Shown: positions 20,972-29,084, counted from the first letter of the stretch. The stretch is DNA of 37,657 bases from Alphaproteobacteria bacterium (GCA_004356955.1 SMXS01000043.1:1-37657); one strand, 5' to 3'. Program-made: numbers and translations. Notes: generated by a model from the sequence alone, not told the origin.

Positions 20972-22480
20972 CTAGTCGGCTTTCTTCTTCAACGCAGCCT
21001 TCTTCTTTGGTGCTGCCTTCTTTTTTTCTGTAGCCGCCTTGGTATCAGTCTTTTTTGCGGCCGCTTTCTTCGCGGCAGGCTTTTTGTCCACTGCTTTTTT
21101 GGCGGATGCCTTCTTCACAGAAGATTTTTTCTTGGCTGGCTTCTTCTCTTCTTCCTCGGCACCTGGCAGCTGCATCAGGGTATCCTGATCAACTTCCTTT
21201 TCGGTAACTGATGCCAATTCCAGAATAAAATTGATCACCTTGTCTTCATATATAGGTGCGCGCAATTGCTGCATGGCCTGCTGGTTCTGTTGATATAACT
21301 GGAAGATCTGCTGTTCCTGGCCAGGATAGCGCTGGGCTTCCTGCATGATAGCGCCATTCAGCTCTTCAGCCGAAACGGTGATATCGTTGGTGTCGCCGAC
21401 CTGGGCCAGCAACAGGCCAAGGCGGACACGTCGATTGGCCATGCCCTGGTATTCTTCACGCAGTTCTTCTTCTGACTGGTCTTCGTCTTCGATTGTTTTT
21501 TCTTGTGACTCCAGTTGCTTGGTAAAGTCACTCCAGATTTGGTCGAACTCCATGGTGACCATGCCAGGGGGCACATCAAACTCATAGGTATCGGCAAGCT
21601 GATCCAGCAAACTGCGCTTCAACTTGGCCCGCGTGAACTGGCTAAATTCACTGCTAATCTGATCTGTGATCTTGGTGCGCAATTCAGCCAGGTCGGTCAG
21701 ACCAACCTGAACGGCGAGGTCGTCATTGATTTCGACTTCCGCCGCCAATTGTATTTCACGAACTTTGACTTCAAAGATTACGTCTTTACCAGCTAGGTGT
21801 TCAGCGTTGTAATCTCCAGGGAACGTTACGGGCAGGTCTTTTTCATCACCAGCTTTGACGCCGACCAACTGCTCTTCAAACCCTGGGATGAAGCTATTGG
21901 AACCCAGCACCAGCTGGAATTCTTCTGAGTTGCCACCCTCAAAGGGTTCGCCATCCAGCTTGCCAGTGAAGTCGATAACGACAGCATCGCCGTCTTTGGC
22001 CGCATAGCCTTCTTCTTCAGTCTTCTCAAACCGGGTCTGTTGTTCGGCCAGGTTCTTGATCGCATCATCAATGTCGCTGTCGGCGACTTTGGCGACTTCT
22101 TTTTCCAATGAGATTTTGGAGAAATCACCCACTTCGATGTCGGGCATGATTTCGACATTCATGGAATATTCCAGGTCGCTGCCCTGCTTGTAATCGGTGA
22201 TTTCGATATCCGGCTGCATGGCGGGACGAACGTCGTCCTTTTCCATAGCTTCCTGAGACGTGGTGTTGACTGTTTCTTCCAGCACTTCACCCATCAGGGC
22301 ATCACCATGAAGATTGCGCACATGCGACACCGGCACTTTGCCGGGGCGGAAACCATCAATCCGGATTTCACTGGCGATTTTCACCAGCTTTTCGGTCAGC
22401 TTCTTTTCAAGGACGGCTGCTTCGACCGTGATTTTGTAGGCTCGTGTCAGCCCTTCTGCGCTTGTCTGTTCAATTTGCAT
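20972..22480 (-). CDS. tig: Trigger factor with lysine/alanine-rich C-terminal tail
   Basis: Ribosome-bound chaperone and peptidyl-prolyl isomerase. The N-terminal ribosome-docking motif is IDGFRPGKVPVSHV. The FKBP-like domain spans AVVIDFTGKLDGEPFEGG to GFEEQLVGVKAGDEKDLPVT, and the helical arms follow. The ATG at 22480 (502 residues) gives the normal MQIEQTSAEGL start; the track begins at a TTG four codons earlier. The last 61 residues after GAEEEE are almost only K, A, P, S, T and D, resembling a histone H1 tail, and exceed the usual length of about 430-450. Similar tails occur in some other alphaproteobacteria; their role is unknown to me. Confidence 0.95.
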   Translation of the reverse strand: MQIEQTSAEGLTRAYKITVEAAVLEKKLTEKLVKIASEIRIDGFRPGKVPVSHVRNLHGDALMGEVLEETVNTTSQEAMEKDDVRPAMQPDIEITDYKQGSDLEYSMNVEIMPDIEVGDFSKISLEKEVAKVADSDIDDAIKNLAEQQTRFEKTEEEGYAAKDGDAVVIDFTGKLDGEPFEGGNSEEFQLVLGSNSFIPGFEEQLVGVKAGDEKDLPVTFPGDYNAEHLAGKDVIFEVKVREIQLAAEVEINDDLAVQVGLTDLAELRTKITDQISSEFSQFTRAKLKRSLLDQLADTYEFDVPPGMVTMEFDQIWSDFTKQLESQEKTIEDEDQSEEELREEYQGMANRRVRLGLLLAQVGDTNDITVSAEELNGAIMQEAQRYPGQEQQIFQLYQQNQQAMQQLRAPIYEDKVINFILELASVTEKEVDQDTLMQLPGAEEEEKKPAKKKSSVKKASAKKAVDKKPAAKKAAAKKTDTKAATEKKKAAPKKKAALKKKAD

Positions 22481-22551
22481 CGACTTATCCAAAACGTTGA
22501 TTCTGTTGTTGGCATTGTGCCCAATGCTTGGGGCTGAAAGGGTCAGTCACC

Positions 22552-22636
22552 TGGTGCGGGCGGAGGGACTTGAACCCCCACGAGTTGCCTCACTGGTACC
22601 TAAAACCAGCGCGTCTACCAATTCCGCCACGCCCGC
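22552..22636 (-). tRNA. tRNA-Leu (TAG)
   Basis: An 85-base class II tRNA on the minus strand. Acceptor GCGGGCG, D loop with GGAATTGGTAGACGC, anticodon loop TTTAGGT giving TAG, a variable arm (TGAGGCAACTCGT), T loop TTCAAGT, discriminator A and encoded CCA. It lies about 70 bases upstream of tig, so a joint transcript is possible. Confidence 0.96.
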
Positions 22637-22770
22637 ATTCAGTGTTCTGACCGGTTCAGCACAGCCAAAACCAGGCCGGGCTGCCAAATTCGGCGCAACC
22701 TATAGCAATGTCATCGGCAAAATGCCAATCGCAAATTTCACTCTTTTTGTCGTAACCGTGATTTTGTATC

Positions 22771-23958
22771 CTAGTCGACGATTTTAACAGCCAAAGCTGT
22801 TGCCTCGCCACCCCCAACACAAAGGGCTGCGACGCCCCTTTTTAGGCCTCTGTTCTGCAGCGCAGCAATGAGTGTGGCCACGATGCGGGACCCCGACGAA
22901 CCGATGGGATGACCAAGGGCGCAGGCCCCGCCTAGCACATTGACCTTTTCATGCGGGATGTCCAGGTCGCGCATGGCGATCATGGTTACCGCTGCGAAAG
23001 CTTCGTTAATCTCGAACAGGTCAACGTCGTCAACCGACCAGCCAGCTTTTGCCAGAACTTTTTCGATTGCGGGTACCGGGGCCGTTGTGAACAAAGCTGG
23101 TTCATGCGCATGGGCGGCATGGGCCACGACGATGGCTGCAATGCTTAGCCCCTTTTCTTCGGCGACGCTTTGGCGCGTCATAACCAAGGCTGATGCGCCA
23201 TCAGAAATCGAAGACGCATTGGCCGCTGTTATGGTGCCGTCTTCGGCAAAGGCCGGCCGCAGATGAGGGATCTTGTCTGGTCGGCTGCGGCCTGGTTGTT
23301 CGTCCTCCGTGACAATGACACTGCCTTTGCGGCCTTTGACTTCGACCGAGACCAGTTCCCGCTCGAAGGCCCCATTTGCAATGGCTGCTTTGGCGCGTGA
23401 CACGCTTTCGATGGCAAAGGCGTCTTGTTCTTCACGGGTGAATTGGTACTGCCTGGTCGATTCCTCGGCAAAGGCGCCCATCAGTTTGCCAGGGTCGTAA
23501 GCGTCTTCCAGCCCGTCCAGATACATCGAGTCCTTGATGACGTCGTGGCCGACGCGGGCCCCGCCCCGATGCTTGGCCATCAGGTAGGGCGCGTTGCTCA
23601 TGCTTTCCATACCGCCTGCGACAATGATGTCTGCCGAACCCGCGACCAGGGCATCATGCGCCATGATGGCCGCCTGCATGCCACTGCCGCACATCTTGTT
23701 AACGGTCGTGGCTTGCGTGCTGAGTGACAAGCCAGCGCCCAGTGCGGCCTGTCTGGCTGGTGCCTGACCCAATCCACCCGGCAAAACACAGCCCATAAAG
23801 ATTTGATCGACATCATCTTTTGATGCACCTGACCGGTCGATGGCGGCCTCTACGGCTCACGCCCCTAATTCAATCGCTGACAAGGCTGACAAATTGCCTT
23901 GAAAGCTGCCTTGCGGCGTGCGGGCGTAGGATGAAATAACAATGGAGTCTGCACTCAT
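22771..23958 (-). pseudogene. Acetyl-CoA acetyltransferase (thiolase) interrupted by in-frame TGA
   Basis: A 396-codon reading frame for a type II thiolase, which condenses two acetyl-CoA to acetoacetyl-CoA or cleaves 3-ketoacyl-CoA. It starts at an ATG (23958) behind AAGAGAG and reads MSADSIVISSYARTPQGSF. Codon 34 is TGA (23857-23859). The same frame then continues with AVEAAIDRSGASKDDVDQIF and the whole remaining enzyme: nucleophile NKMCGSGMQA, NEAFAA, GHPIGSSGSR and CVGGGEA. The ORF track therefore splits it into two pieces. No other damage is visible, so the change is recent or a sequencing error. A restart at the ATG at 23796 would lack the first 54 residues, including the first core strand, and is unlikely to fold. 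The gene follows nnrD by 17 bases. Confidence 0.82.
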
Positions 23959-23975
23959 GATGAACTCTCTTGGGC

Positions 23976-25493
23976 CTATTGTAATTTTCGCAACACAAAG
24001 GGCAGCGCCTCGGGGATGTCTTCTGCGATGAGGCCGACACCAAAGGCCCGCCCCGCCTCGCCGTGCAGCCAGACACCTGCACAAGCTGCCTCAAAGGCCG
24101 GCATTTGCTGTGCCAACAGTCCGCAAATAATGCCAGCCAGCACATCGCCCGACCCAGCCGTCGCCAGGGTTGGTGGTGCATTGCTGTTGATGGCAGCCCG
24201 GCCATCTGGAGACGCAATGACAGTATCGGCGCCCTTCAACACAATGATGGCGCCGGATCGAACCGCGGCCGACCGGGCCTTTTCCAGCTTGCTTGCAGTA
24301 GTATCTTTGGCCAGATCGGGGAACAAACGTTGGAATTCGCCATCATGTGGCGTTAGCACGCTGTGATCGTCAAGCGCCTCAAATAGCGCATCCGGATCGT
24401 CCTTAAAGCTGGACAGAGCGTCCGCATCAAGCACACAGGATCGGCCAGCACCAAGTGCGGCCAAAGTATTGCGACGGCAAGGTTCGCCAATGCCGTTGCC
24501 AGGACCAATGACCAATGCATTCTTGCGCTCGTCATCCAGCAGCTCTTGCAAATTATCGAAGCCCCGCACCATAACAGCGTCTAGCTTCGACGCATGAGCC
24601 AGCACAGCCCCCGGAGGCGATGCCACTGTCACCAGCCCAGTGCCTGCACGCAGGGCACCGCGAGCGGCCAGTCTGGCGGCCCCACCTTGCGCAACCCCGC
24701 CCGAAACAACGACCGCGTGTCCCCGGCTATATTTATGGGCATCGATTTTGGGCCACGGATAAAGCGGCAGCCAGTTTGCTGGGATGTTTTCGCACTGCTG
24801 TGGCTGAATGTCGTCGAGGACACTGTCAGGGATGCCAATATCGGCACAGATGATCTCGCCGCAATGAATACGGCCTGGCAGTAACAGATGGCCCGGCTTT
24901 TTTCGGAAAAAGGTAACGCTGATGTCTGCCTGGACTGCGGCCCCCAATATTTGGCCAGTGGTGCCCTGGACGCCAGAGGCAACATCGACCGCAACACACG
25001 GCGCACCCGATGCGTTGATCGCCTCGACAACCGATATGACTTCGGGCGACATAGCACGCGACAGCCCTGCCCCAAACATCGCATCAACAATGACAGAGGC
25101 GCCGTCCACCAAGTCGGGTGACAGGGGCAAGATATCGCCCGTCCATTTGTCGGCGTTGGTGGCAGCATCACCCTTCAGTTTTGATTTGTCGCCAAGAAGG
25201 CCAAGCGTTACCGGCCAACCCGCCTCGGACAATAGTCTTGCGACCACAAAACCGTCGCCACCATTATATCCGGGACCGCAAAGAACGCTCACGGGGCCTT
25301 GCGGATAACGGTCAATAATTGTGTCTGCAATCGCCTTACCGGCTTCTTCCATCAGCACAAGGCTGTCGATACCTGCCGCCTCAGCCAAGGCATCAGCCTG
25401 GTACATTTCTTCTGTCGTCAAAAGAACAGATTCTGGGTTCAACGGTGAAAGAGACAAAGTGACACTCTTCAGGTTCAGCCGATAGGGATACAA
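23976..25493 (-). CDS. nnrD: Bifunctional NAD(P)H-hydrate epimerase / ADP-dependent dehydratase
   Basis: Repairs damaged NADHX and NADPHX. The N-terminal half is the YjeF_N epimerase domain (LLTTEEMYQADALAEAAGID, GPGYNGGDGFVVARLL, VDAMFGAGLSR). The C-terminal half is the ribokinase-like dehydratase domain (VVSGGVAQGGAARLAARGAL, VIGPGNGIGE, LTPHDGEFQRLFPD, TLATAGSGDVLAGIICGLLA). The start is uncertain. The track limit is a TTG at 25493; a TTG at 25457 has a better GAAGAG site; the first in-frame ATG (25406) would cut into the conserved LLTTEEM stretch. Next to glnB in many relatives, but here an accessory block separates them. Confidence 0.93.
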   Translation of the reverse strand: MYPYRLNLKSVTLSLSPLNPESVLLTTEEMYQADALAEAAGIDSLVLMEEAGKAIADTIIDRYPQGPVSVLCGPGYNGGDGFVVARLLSEAGWPVTLGLLGDKSKLKGDAATNADKWTGDILPLSPDLVDGASVIVDAMFGAGLSRAMSPEVISVVEAINASGAPCVAVDVASGVQGTTGQILGAAVQADISVTFFRKKPGHLLLPGRIHCGEIICADIGIPDSVLDDIQPQQCENIPANWLPLYPWPKIDAHKYSRGHAVVVSGGVAQGGAARLAARGALRAGTGLVTVASPPGAVLAHASKLDAVMVRGFDNLQELLDDERKNALVIGPGNGIGEPCRRNTLAALGAGRSCVLDADALSSFKDDPDALFEALDDHSVLTPHDGEFQRLFPDLAKDTTASKLEKARSAAVRSGAIIVLKGADTVIASPDGRAAINSNAPPTLATAGSGDVLAGIICGLLAQQMPAFEAACAGVWLHGEAGRAFGVGLIAEDIPEALPFVLRKLQ

Positions 25494-25496
25494 ATG

Positions 25497-26102
25497 TCAT
25501 CTTACTATAGGAGAACGCCACAGGCACAACAGCTTTACTGACCAGTATGGAGGCGAAAATGCTCCAGATGGCCCAAGATAGAAAATCAAATTACTCTGAC
25601 CCCATTGATTGCGTTTTTGCTCGTTTTTGCTAATGATGGTAGTCCTATATGGCAACGCTCTATCGTGAATTTGATAGGGGGCGGGGCTGTGGGGAACCAA
25701 AAAGCTATTCGCGTTGCAAAGAGATTCGTTCAAAACCCGACTATATATGTATTGAAATTCGCCGAATTGCTGGAATTCCCAGCCCTCAAGATCAAGATCT
25801 TCTTGTGAATATCTTGGATGAGGCAAATCTTTCTGCACCCCATACTTCCCCTCCGATGGAGCCGAGTGAATTTGACGGAATGCCAGAAAGATAGAGATTG
25901 CAAGAACAAGCAATGAGCAGAAGATCCTATAGGCAGTCTTAAGGAAGGGATCTGCGTTAGAGTAAAACTGAGGATCTAAAAGCTCATGCACACTAGGGGC
26001 GAAAAATCCTATGAACATTCCTATGAATGTAATTATTAGAAATTTGTAAAAACCAATCCTAAAGGCCACCAAGTCTCTGAAGCTCCTAATCATACGATAC
26101 AT
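25497..26102 (-). CDS. Orphan two-helix membrane protein inside an inverted-repeat-bounded segment
   Basis: I do not recognise a family. The ATG at 26102 is preceded by AGGAAGGA, a much better start than the track's, and gives 201 residues. There are two hydrophobic segments, about residues 18-36 (YKFLIITFIGMFIGFFAP) and 57-75 (AYRIFCSLLVLAISIFLAF), then a soluble C-terminal part rich in aromatic and acidic residues (EDLDLEGWEFQQFGEFQYIY). Residues 165-174 (NQWGQSNLIF) are simply the translation of the left copy of the 27-base repeat. The frame then runs on to a stop four bases before nnrD, so the last 37 or so residues are probably accidental. AT content is visibly higher than in neighbours. 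Confidence 0.55.
   Translation of the reverse strand: MYRMIRSFRDLVAFRIGFYKFLIITFIGMFIGFFAPSVHELLDPQFYSNADPFLKTAYRIFCSLLVLAISIFLAFRQIHSAPSEGKYGVQKDLPHPRYSQEDLDLEGWEFQQFGEFQYIYSRVLNESLCNANSFLVPHSPAPYQIHDRALPYRTTIISKNEQKRNQWGQSNLIFYLGPSGAFSPPYWSVKLLCLWRSPIVR
25583..25609 (+). repeat. Left copy of 27-base inverted repeat
   Basis: Contains TTACTCTGACCCCATTGAT. It matches the right copy (26206-26232, opposite strand) at 26 of 27 positions. The GGGGTCAGAGTAA core resembles, from memory, a motif often seen next to IS200-like (Y1) REP-associated transposase genes; no such transposase is in this window. Confidence 0.8.
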
Positions 26103-26205
26103 TCCAAATTCCTTCCTCAAATAATCTGCCCTGTTAGTGGCGTTGGGTGCCGAGCAACTTCCTCTGCCATACTCCATCGGCTAAAAATTATATTCTACCA
26201 ATTAG

Positions 26206-26232
26206 ATCAATGGGGTCAGAGTAAATTGATTT
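26206..26232 (-). repeat. Right copy of 27-base inverted repeat
   Basis: Reverse complement of the left copy with one mismatch. It lies about 100 bases upstream of the orphan membrane gene, so the two copies bracket the ATG and nearly all plausible coding sequence. No matching target-site duplication is visible in the outer flanks. Confidence 0.8.
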
Positions 26233-26277
26233 AGGATTAGAGACTTCTCGCGTGATCGCAATATTCCTCTAACGTCC

Positions 26278-26637
26278 TCATACCCACTCAATTTCGTCAA
26301 TTGTCATATCCCCGCCCGCATCACCTGTATTAACTGTCTCAGCAGGCTCTATCACCAGGGCCCAGCATTCTTCGCTAGCACTAGGTTTATGCTCAACGCC
26401 CTTTGGCACAACAAAAAGGCAACCCTCTGTTAGATGGACAGCCTCGTCACGCATCTCAATGGTTAGCTGACCTTTGGTCACCAGGAAGAGCTCATCGGTA
26501 TCGTCGTGTTTGTGCCAGACGAACGAGCCCTGCATTTTGACAAGCCGGACATGATAGTCGTTCAACATAGCGACTGCTTTAGGGGACCAATGATCGCTGA
26601 ATTTTGAGGATTTCTCTTCCAGGTTAATGGCTTTCAT
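26278..26637 (-). CDS. Small single-domain cupin protein
   Basis: A 119-residue beta-barrel protein of the cupin superfamily. Motif 1 supplies His42, His44 and Glu49 (WHKHDDTDELFLVTKG) and motif 2 supplies His83 (FVVPKGVEHKP), a complete metal-binding set. Proteins of this type are often annotated only as cupin domain proteins; the substrate cannot be read from sequence. The ATG at 26637 has AAGGA eight bases upstream; the GTG just before it is less likely. It is divergent from the PhzF gene and shares a 133-base intergenic region with it. Confidence 0.85.
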   Translation of the reverse strand: MKAINLEEKSSKFSDHWSPKAVAMLNDYHVRLVKMQGSFVWHKHDDTDELFLVTKGQLTIEMRDEAVHLTEGCLFVVPKGVEHKPSASEECWALVIEPAETVNTGDAGGDMTIDEIEWV

Positions 26638-26700
26638 CACAATTTCCTTGAACTTGAAGCAGATAAATAAGTCGAGACTATATGATTTTAGGGGGTGCCT

Positions 26701-26728
26701 CTTACAAAGGACGGCTATTGGCTATAAT
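26701..26728 (+). promoter_or_regulatory. Promoter of the PhzF-family gene
   Basis: CTTACA, 16-base spacer, perfect TATAAT. The start would be near 26735, about 36 bases before the chosen ATG, which also argues against the longer ORF in the track. Confidence 0.55.
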
Positions 26729-26770
26729 CGATCAATAATATCGTACCTTGCGGATGTGGAGATTACCAAT

Positions 26771-27556
26771 ATGAAGATAGACTATTACCAAGTTGATGCA
26801 TTTACAGACAAAGTATTCCAGGGAAACCCCGCTGGCGTATGCCCGTTGGACGAATGGCTGCCCGACGACATTATGCAGTCGATAGCTGCAAAGAGTAACC
26901 TGGCCGACACCGCGTTTTTCAAAAAGCAGGGCGATAGTTATGGCCTGCGGTGGTTCACCCCAACGCTGGAGGTCGACCTCTGCGGTCACGCCACATTGGC
27001 ATCTGCCTTCGTCATTTCCAGCGTTCTGAATAATTCAGATGAACCAGTGATTTTCGATACCGAGCAGGCTGGCAGACTGGTGGTTGAGAAGATGGGATCC
27101 CGTCTGGTGATGGACTTGCCGTCGCGAGCACCCGAAGCTGTTGAAGTGCCTGAACTAGTCGCTGATGGTCTAGGGTGTCAGCCAGCTGAAGTGCTTGGGT
27201 CGCGAGATTATCTGGCGATATTCGATCATGCCGATGACGTCGCCAACCTGGCACCAGACCTTGCAAAACTGGCGCGCATTGACCGTTTTGGTGTTATCGC
27301 GACCGCGCCGGGCAAGGGTGACGTGGACTTTGTGTCTCGTTTCTTTGCGCCAGGCAGCGGCATTCCTGAAGACCCCGTGACTGGTTCCGCGCATTGCACC
27401 CTCATTCCGTATTGGGCACGGCGGCTCGGGAAAAGGGAATTGCTCACCAGGCAGATATCCTCCCGTGGGGGTACTCTCTTCTGTGAAGACAAGGGTGATC
27501 GCGTGTCTGTGGGTGGAACTGCAGCACTCTACTTATCCGGGACGATAGAACTTTGA
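26771..27556 (+). CDS. PhzF-family isomerase/epimerase
   Basis: A 261-residue member of the PhzF family (diaminopimelate-epimerase fold), which includes PhzF of phenazine synthesis and many enzymes of unknown substrate. It starts MKIDYYQVDAFTDKVFQGNPAG, has DLCGHATLASAFVI in the first half and EDPVTGSAHC in the second, both typical of the active site. The track start 48 codons upstream lies before the promoter; the ATG at 26771 has GGAG upstream. The residue equivalent to the catalytic Glu45 of Pseudomonas PhzF is Asp46 here (SNLADTAFF). No other phenazine genes are present, so phenazine synthesis is not implied. Confidence 0.88.
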   Translation: MKIDYYQVDAFTDKVFQGNPAGVCPLDEWLPDDIMQSIAAKSNLADTAFFKKQGDSYGLRWFTPTLEVDLCGHATLASAFVISSVLNNSDEPVIFDTEQAGRLVVEKMGSRLVMDLPSRAPEAVEVPELVADGLGCQPAEVLGSRDYLAIFDHADDVANLAPDLAKLARIDRFGVIATAPGKGDVDFVSRFFAPGSGIPEDPVTGSAHCTLIPYWARRLGKRELLTRQISSRGGTLFCEDKGDRVSVGGTAALYLSGTIEL

Positions 27557-27661
27557 AGTCAGGGTTGTCTCGGGCTTTGACGTTTGATTGATTCCAGCTG
27601 TAGCTAATTGACCAATATCACCCGACATGGGTCGGCATCATTCATACTATTAGGGGGATAA

Positions 27662-27739
27662 TGGGGTGGCTGACGGGAATTGAACCCGCGACCTCCGGAA
27701 TCACAATCCGGCGCTCTAACCAACTGAGCTACAGCCACC
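27662..27739 (-). tRNA. tRNA-His (GTG)
   Basis: Cloverleaf on the minus strand with the extra 5' G(-1) opposite C73 that marks tRNA-His. Acceptor GTGGCTG pairs with CAGCCAC, the anticodon loop TTGTGAT gives GTG, T loop TTCAATT, and CCA is encoded. It is 47 bases downstream of the aminotransferase stop on the same strand. Confidence 0.96.
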
Positions 27740-27756
27740 ACTGAAAATCGAAGGTG

Positions 27757-27785
27757 TTAATACGCGCAAGTTTTGCGTCATGCAA
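27757..27785 (-). promoter_or_regulatory. Possible promoter of tRNA-His
   Basis: TTGCAT, 17-base spacer, TATTAA, with a predicted start about 11 bases before the tRNA. The spacer contains a small perfect stem (CGCAA-AAC-TTGCG). Both boxes are only fair matches. Confidence 0.4.
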
Positions 27786-27786
27786 G

Positions 27787-28941
27787 TCAGAACAGTCGTC
27801 CCAGGCGATGAATTGCTTCATCCAGCATGTCGTCGCTCTTGGAGAAGCAAAAGCGGACGAAATTTGTCGCTGGGTCTTCTCCGTAAAAAGGGCTCATTGG
27901 AACGGCAGTCACCTGGGCTTCTTTGGTTATGTGGACGCAGAATTCTTCGTCGGTGCCAGCATAACCAAGTGAGCCAATATCTGTTGTGACAAAATAGGTG
28001 CCGCCACAGGGCATAACGCTGAACCCCAAACTGTCGAGGCCCGCCGACAATCGATCACGTTTAGACTGCAGCCCACTGGCGAGGTCATTAAAATAGGCGT
28101 CGTCCTGCCCCAACCCCCACGCGACGGCCCGTTGTAAATTGGGCGGGGTCGTAAAGGTCATAAACTGGTGCGCCTTGCCAATCGTCTCGATCAGATGCAA
28201 TGGGCCGCTGATATAGCCGACCTTCCACCCTGTTACAGAGAACGTCTTGCCGGCTGAACCCACGCGAACACAGCGTTCTGCCATCCCGGGAAAAGTGATA
28301 AGCGGCGTGTGTTTGAAGCCTTCGAAGACCAGATGCTCGTAGACTTCGTCACAGATGGCATAAAGGTCAAAATCCAGCACAATCTGGGCAATGGCCTGCA
28401 GGTCCTTATCTGAGAAAACAATGCCCGTCGGGTTCATGGGTGAATTGATAATGATAGCCTTGGTTTTGTCAGAACATGCCGCGCGGAGTTCCGCTGGGTC
28501 CAGGTGCCAATCTGGTGCATGCAGACGGACAAATTTCGGGATCGCGCCGGCCAGCCGGATGATGGGTAGATAGGAATCATAATAGGGTTCGATCAGCACA
28601 ACTTCGTCGCCAGGATTGGTCAGCGCCAGGATAGAATCCGCCAACGCTTCTGTGGCACCCGATGTCACCAGGACTTGTGACTGCCAGTCCATATCCAGTC
28701 CGTAAAACCTTTTGTTGTTGTTGGCGACAGCCTGGCGCAGTTCAGGCAAGCCCTGGCTTGGTGGATACTGATTGGGGCCCTCAATCGTAAATTCAGCCGC
28801 CTTGGCCTTAAGGTCCTTTGGGCCGTCGCCTTCAGGTATCCCCTGCCCCAGATTGATGGCATCATATTCTCGCGCCAGGGCCGACATGGTCGTGAAAATC
28901 GTCGTGCCCAGACTGTCGATGGTTTTGTTTTTAATCTTCAT
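27787..28941 (-). CDS. PLP-dependent class I/II aminotransferase
   Basis: Fold-type I aminotransferase of 384 residues. Conserved elements are INLGQGIPEGDGP, YPPSQGLPELRQAVA, VTSGATEALADSILAL (cofactor phosphate), NSPMNPTGIVF, CDEVYEHLVFEG and the PLP lysine in GSAGKTFSVTGWKVGYISG. The arginine for the substrate carboxylate lies in FVRFCFSK. The pattern is closest to the kynurenine/methionine aminotransferase (YbdL-like) and DapC groups; the amino donor cannot be decided here. The ATG at 28941 is used because the track start is a TTG three codons earlier. It is divergent from glnB with a 220-base shared upstream region. Confidence 0.9.
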   Translation of the reverse strand: MKIKNKTIDSLGTTIFTTMSALAREYDAINLGQGIPEGDGPKDLKAKAAEFTIEGPNQYPPSQGLPELRQAVANNNKRFYGLDMDWQSQVLVTSGATEALADSILALTNPGDEVVLIEPYYDSYLPIIRLAGAIPKFVRLHAPDWHLDPAELRAACSDKTKAIIINSPMNPTGIVFSDKDLQAIAQIVLDFDLYAICDEVYEHLVFEGFKHTPLITFPGMAERCVRVGSAGKTFSVTGWKVGYISGPLHLIETIGKAHQFMTFTTPPNLQRAVAWGLGQDDAYFNDLASGLQSKRDRLSAGLDSLGFSVMPCGGTYFVTTDIGSLGYAGTDEEFCVHITKEAQVTAVPMSPFYGEDPATNFVRFCFSKSDDMLDEAIHRLGRLF

Positions 28942-29056
28942 GGAATTCAATCTGCTAGAAAGTTACCAGAGAGGATGCATAATTATTGTTCATTTGCCCA
29001 ACAATTAGACATAAATTGATGTGACAAATGGCTGGGGGAATTGATTCTCCAGTGAA

Positions 29057-29073
29057 TTGCAGCCAACCTGCAA
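29057..29073. promoter_or_regulatory. Perfect dyad upstream of the glnB promoter
   Basis: TTGCAG-CCAAC-CTGCAA, twelve bases before the -24 box. Its position suggests an activator or repressor site. The TGC-GCA spacing is 9, not the 11 of the NtrC consensus, so assignment to NtrC is unsure. A weaker dyad (CTGGGGGAAT and ATTCTCCAG) lies just upstream at 29032-29052. Confidence 0.45.
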
Positions 29074-29084
29074 TCCGACTATGG

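Noticed and set aside
23857-24084. 75-residue minus-strand ORF starting MCRCLAARRGG
   Set aside because: Its C-terminal 33 residues are the start of the broken thiolase; the upstream part is a shadow of nnrD.
26627-26770. N-terminal extension of the PhzF ORF (MAFITISLNL...)
   Set aside because: It overlaps the cupin gene start and precedes a good promoter and ribosome site for the ATG at 26771.
27662-27739. tRNA-His as an integration site
   Set aside because: The tRNA is intact, but no integrase or direct repeat of its 3' end is visible nearby.
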